This document shows, piece by piece, positions 31,774 to 34,217 of a stretch of 34,217 bases of DNA. A program made the translations under genes and the position numbers. This stretch comes from Sphingomonadales bacterium 28-55-16 (GTDB taxonomy: Bacteria; Pseudomonadota; Alphaproteobacteria; Sphingomonadales; Sphingomonadaceae). A model generated the notes under the pieces. That model was not told the DNA's origin and ran no database searches. It saw only the letters and a program-made list of their open reading frames with translations. The DNA is taken from positions 1-34,217 of the forward strand of contig NCGG01000018.1 of the NCBI GenBank assembly GCA_002278855.1. The letters run 5' to 3'. Numbering within the stretch: the first letter of the stretch is position 1; each line of letters starts with the position of its first letter.

Positions 31774-32706
31774 GTGACGGAACAACTCAACATCGGCGTC
31801 AGGTTTGCCCTCTATGCGAACATGATGCTGTTATTTGGTCTGCCATTGTTTGGTATTTATTCCTTGAATGCAGCGGAGCGGCAGCAGGATGCTGTATTCC
31901 CATTTCGCGCCTTCACTGGCTGGCTTTCCCCGATTGGAATTGCACTTTCATTGCTCAGCATTACGGCGATGACGGCGTCAATGATGGGTGTTCAATTGAA
32001 TGAAGTTGATGCGGCTTCGATCAAAACGATGATAGTTGATACGCCGATGGGCAACGCATGGGCAGTTAGGGTATTGGTCCTAATTTGCATTCTATTTGCC
32101 GTCATTCTGAGCAAAACTGAAGGCATCCATACGCTGGGTTTTGTGACTTTGGGGTCTGGAGTTGCTCTTGGTTCTCTCGCTTGGACGGGCCACGGAGCCG
32201 CAAGCGAAGGCATGGCCGGAAGCGTGCAGTTAATTGCTGACATCATCCATTTGCTTGCGGTGGGCGCTTGGCTTGGTGCTCTTGTAATCCTTACGTTCAT
32301 TTTGTTTGGTGCCGGCAAAACACCCAGCGAGAGTTATTTGAAGATGGGGCACCGGCTCTTGAAAGGCTTTTCGACGATAGGCACCGTCATCGTTTCGCTG
32401 ATCATTGCGTCTGGGTTGGTAAATAGCTGGATGCTGGTTGGCCCCAACAATTTGATGACTCTGCAATCGACGCTTTATGGACAGTTGCTTATTGCGAAGC
32501 TTCTTTTGTTCGGCATCATGCTGGCTCTCGCCGCCGTTAATCGCTTCACGCTGACCCCTGCGCTCGAACGCGCTTTACAAAGCACAAGCCCCACGTTGGC
32601 TGTGACCAAGCTACAAAAAAGTCTCGTGGTCGAATTAACTTTGATCGTGGCTATTGTCGGCCTTGTAGCTTGGATTGGGACGTACCAGCCTCCTTCGGCA
32701 ATGTGA
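31774..32706 (+). CDS. copD: Copper resistance membrane protein CopD
   Basis: This 310-aa inner-membrane protein of the CopD family has about eight helices. The family segments SLAWTGHGAA and IIHLLAVGAWLGALVIL contain conserved His residues likely to bind copper. It begins with GTG 4 nt after the copC stop. CopC and CopD work together in copper transport across the inner membrane; the direction (import for use or handling of excess) is debated. Its stop at 32706 is followed by 169 nt with no gene before the next DUF305 protein. Confidence 0.9.
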   Translation: MTEQLNIGVRFALYANMMLLFGLPLFGIYSLNAAERQQDAVFPFRAFTGWLSPIGIALSLLSITAMTASMMGVQLNEVDAASIKTMIVDTPMGNAWAVRVLVLICILFAVILSKTEGIHTLGFVTLGSGVALGSLAWTGHGAASEGMAGSVQLIADIIHLLAVGAWLGALVILTFILFGAGKTPSESYLKMGHRLLKGFSTIGTVIVSLIIASGLVNSWMLVGPNNLMTLQSTLYGQLLIAKLLLFGIMLALAAVNRFTLTPALERALQSTSPTLAVTKLQKSLVVELTLIVAIVGLVAWIGTYQPPSAM

Positions 32707-32875
32707 TGGGAACGATGTTGATTACATTTCTCACCCTCGCCCGTTGCGCCGGAACGAATTAATCGCGGGTCCGTTCTCTTGTCAGAGCGACGTCCATGTG
32801 TTGTTACCGCTCACCTGATCAGATCAGTCACTGACTACCATGCGCACGTTGAATTAAGCATCAAAGGAAATAACT

Positions 32876-33346
32876 ATGAAATTGTATCTTATAACAGCCG
32901 CGGCATTTGCTTTCACGTCTCCGGTGTGGGCGCAACAGGCACCCATGCCACCCATGGATCACAGCAAAATGCAGCCTTCCGAGAAAAGTCCGATGCCACC
33001 TATGGACCACAGTAAAATGGACCACAGCAAGATGGACCATTCCAAAATGCCGATGGAGCGTCCTGACATGATGGCGATGATGAATGATCCAAACAACCCA
33101 TATGGTGCGACCGAAATGGAAATGCACAAAAAAATGATGATGGCAAACGCAGGGCTTCCGTCTGAATTGTGGACACGCAAAATGATTGAGCATCATCGCG
33201 GCGCAATTGCTATGTCACGGGTGGCGCTTGATAAGGCAACTGACAAGCAAACCCGCAATATGGCGCAAATGACGATTACCGCACAAACGCGGGAAATCGC
33301 AAAAATGCAGGCCTGGCTGAAAAGCCACGGTAAGGCTGCCCAATAA
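32876..33346 (+). CDS. DUF305 secreted protein with MDHSKM repeats
   Basis: This 156-aa protein has a signal peptide (1-19, ending VWA). The word MDHSKM occurs four times (about residues 27-58), giving a Met/His-rich metal-binding arm. The DUF305 domain follows (about 75-156) with WTRKMIEHHRGAIAMSRVAL. The ribosome-binding site is AAAGGA. Its domain resembles that of the lipoprotein at 24909-25322 (both have NPY-x3-E-x3-HxKMM, WTRKMIEHH and the ending GKAAQ), but here the protein is soluble and the repeat arm is specific to this copy. Periplasmic copper binding is inferred. Confidence 0.88.
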   Translation: MKLYLITAAAFAFTSPVWAQQAPMPPMDHSKMQPSEKSPMPPMDHSKMDHSKMDHSKMPMERPDMMAMMNDPNNPYGATEMEMHKKMMMANAGLPSELWTRKMIEHHRGAIAMSRVALDKATDKQTRNMAQMTITAQTREIAKMQAWLKSHGKAAQ

Positions 33347-33623
33347 CGAAGCCTGACATAGCAGGAGAGGTAACGACCTATCGTTGCCGATCATGTTAAT
33401 GACATTGGCCGACTCAACGGTTGCATTACGCGACAGACGGTCGGCCAGCGCCAACTCTAGCTGCTACTTAGCGTAGTTCGGGCATTTCCTCGTCGGAACC
33501 CAACATAGGCATAGTTCCTAACCAGCTATGTTTTGGACCACCGGAATGATAAACAATCACTCCGACCGAACCGGGCAGTTGTGGTTTTCATCAAAACATT
33601 TCTCCAATCGCAGGTTGAACGAT
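33347..33623. other. 277-bp gap before the copper ATPase, with two inverted repeats
   Basis: No gene is supported. Two perfect inverted repeats are present: TGGCCGAC/GTCGGCCA (33406-33413 and 33440-33447, 26-nt loop) and AACATAG/CTATGTT (33502-33508 and 33526-33532, 17-nt loop, then TTGG). The second could be a terminator of the upstream genes or an operator of the ATPase. No TGAGGG-N15-GCGTAT motif is found here. Confidence 0.45.
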
Positions 33624-34136
33624 ATGTCATCTGGAAATTCTCATAGCGCTCCGGCATCAGCGTCCGATGAAGATGGTGAAGCTGCAACCCAAACCTCTGC
33701 ACTGGATCCTGTCTGCGGGATGAAAGTTAATCCGGCCACGACGGCACATCACGCAACACATGACGGCGTTCATTATCATTTTTGTAGTTCGGGGTGCCTA
33801 GCCAAATTCACCGCCGACCCCGCTAAATATTTATCGGGTAGCAAGCGTGCAGAACCTGTTGCCGCACCTGGTGCGATGTGGACATGCCCGATGCATCGCG
33901 AGATCCGTCAGCAAGGACCCGGAACATGCCCAATCTGCGGAATGGCATTGGAGCCAGAAGAGCCGTCGCTTGATAACGCACCCAATCCCGAACTCGTCGA
34001 TTTTACACGGCGATGGTGGGTTTCGGCCGCGCTTGCAGTGCCACTCCTTATTTTAACAATGGGAACCGAATTTCTGGGCCTACACTTAGTCGACCCCGCT
34101 TATTCGCCCTGGATCCAGTTTGTTGATTGTCGTTGA
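33624..34136 (+). pseudogene. Copper-type P-ATPase truncated by an insertion sequence
   Basis: This is the N-terminal part of a Cu+-exporting P-type ATPase. Seen in order are a YHS domain (ALDPVCGMKVNP, YHFCSSGCLAKF, residues about 27-72), a heavy-metal-binding domain (WTCPMHREI, GTCPICGMALEPE, about 87-113) and the start of the first helix (WWVSAALAVPLLILTMGTEF). The host sequence reads SPWIQF up to about 34120. Then insertion-sequence bases supply VDCR and a TGA stop. The full family is about 800 residues, so catalytic domains are missing here and, if retained, lie beyond the insertion. The start at 33624 has only a weak ribosome-binding site. Confidence 0.85.
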
Positions 34137-34217
34137 GAAGTGACCCGTTATTTTCACTGAGAAGTGACCCGGGTGGTTGTCATATCCCGCGTTGCGGGTT
34201 TTGGGTCAAGAGGTTGG
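34121..34217 (+). mobile_element. Left end of an insertion sequence, probably IS21 family
   Basis: The sequence starting TGTTGATTGTCG breaks the ATPase frame. It contains two direct copies of TGAGAAGTGACCCG (34134-34147 and 34158-34171), 24 bp apart. Multiple short terminal repeats of this kind are characteristic of IS21-family ends, where the transposase binds. The element runs off the right edge, so istA/istB, the other end and the target duplication cannot be seen. The family assignment is from memory of such ends. Confidence 0.65.

Noticed and set aside
32707..32875. GAACG/CGTTC repeat between copD and DUF305 as terminator
   Set aside because: The stem is 5 bp with a long loop and no U-tract. 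It is indistinguishable from chance.
33361..33395. Short AACGA/TCGTT hairpin after the second DUF305 gene as terminator
   Set aside because: The stem is only 5 bp and no T-run follows, so it does not qualify.

Overview
The window looks like an accessory metal-resistance and nutrient-uptake region of an alphaproteobacterium, most likely a sphingomonad (Sphingomonas/Sphingopyxis/Novosphingobium type). This rests on the protein families, the large TonB-dependent receptor, the Aap-type amino-acid ABC transporter, moderate-to-high GC and short 4-nt gene overlaps. No rRNA, tRNA, CRISPR array or replication origin was recognised. The taxon is an inference.

Region 1 (1-12255) is a Zn/Cd/Co-type efflux island, almost entirely on the minus strand. 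A MerR regulator of CadR/PbrR type (plus strand) faces a textbook 19-bp-spacer MerR promoter. That promoter fires leftward into a short CDF-like transporter, an SRPBCC-DUF3703 fusion protein, a small secreted CzcI-like protein, czcC-czcB-czcA, a P1B-2 ATPase (zntA/cadA type) and czcD. Further left a second czcI-like gene and the first codons of a second czcC run off the window edge, so a second czc cluster probably begins here.

Region 2 (12449-13386) holds a Cys-rich two-CBS protein, a possible small RNA with a strong Shine-Dalgarno, a two-codon ORF and a terminator, and a frameshifted Gly/Tyr/Arg-rich secreted protein.

Region 3 (13643-24349) is an amino-acid uptake and catabolism block: a MetC-like PLP C-S lyase, a lipoprotein solute-binding protein, two permeases, an ATPase and an aspartase, all tightly packed on the minus strand. 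A LysR regulator is divergent across a nested dyad. Next to it lie a TonB-dependent receptor and a RidA-family protein.

Region 4 (24700-34217) is a copper-handling region. On the minus strand are copA (multicopper oxidase), copB, a PepSY membrane protein, two small secreted proteins, DUF411 and DUF305. On the plus strand are copC, copD, a second DUF305 protein and a copper-type P-ATPase gene cut off by an insertion sequence. Between copA and copC lies a three-gene sigma-factor module in the order anti-sigma, periplasmic sensor, ECF sigma, matching the cnrYXH nickel/cobalt system of Cupriavidus. The sensor keeps every CnrX metal ligand at a constant offset.

The main discovery is one promoter motif, TGAGGG-N15-GCGTAT. 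It occurs exactly three times in the window: before copA, before the sigma module, and before copC in the opposite direction. This predicts a self-contained regulon in which a CnrYXH-like metal-sensing sigma module drives copper genes and itself.
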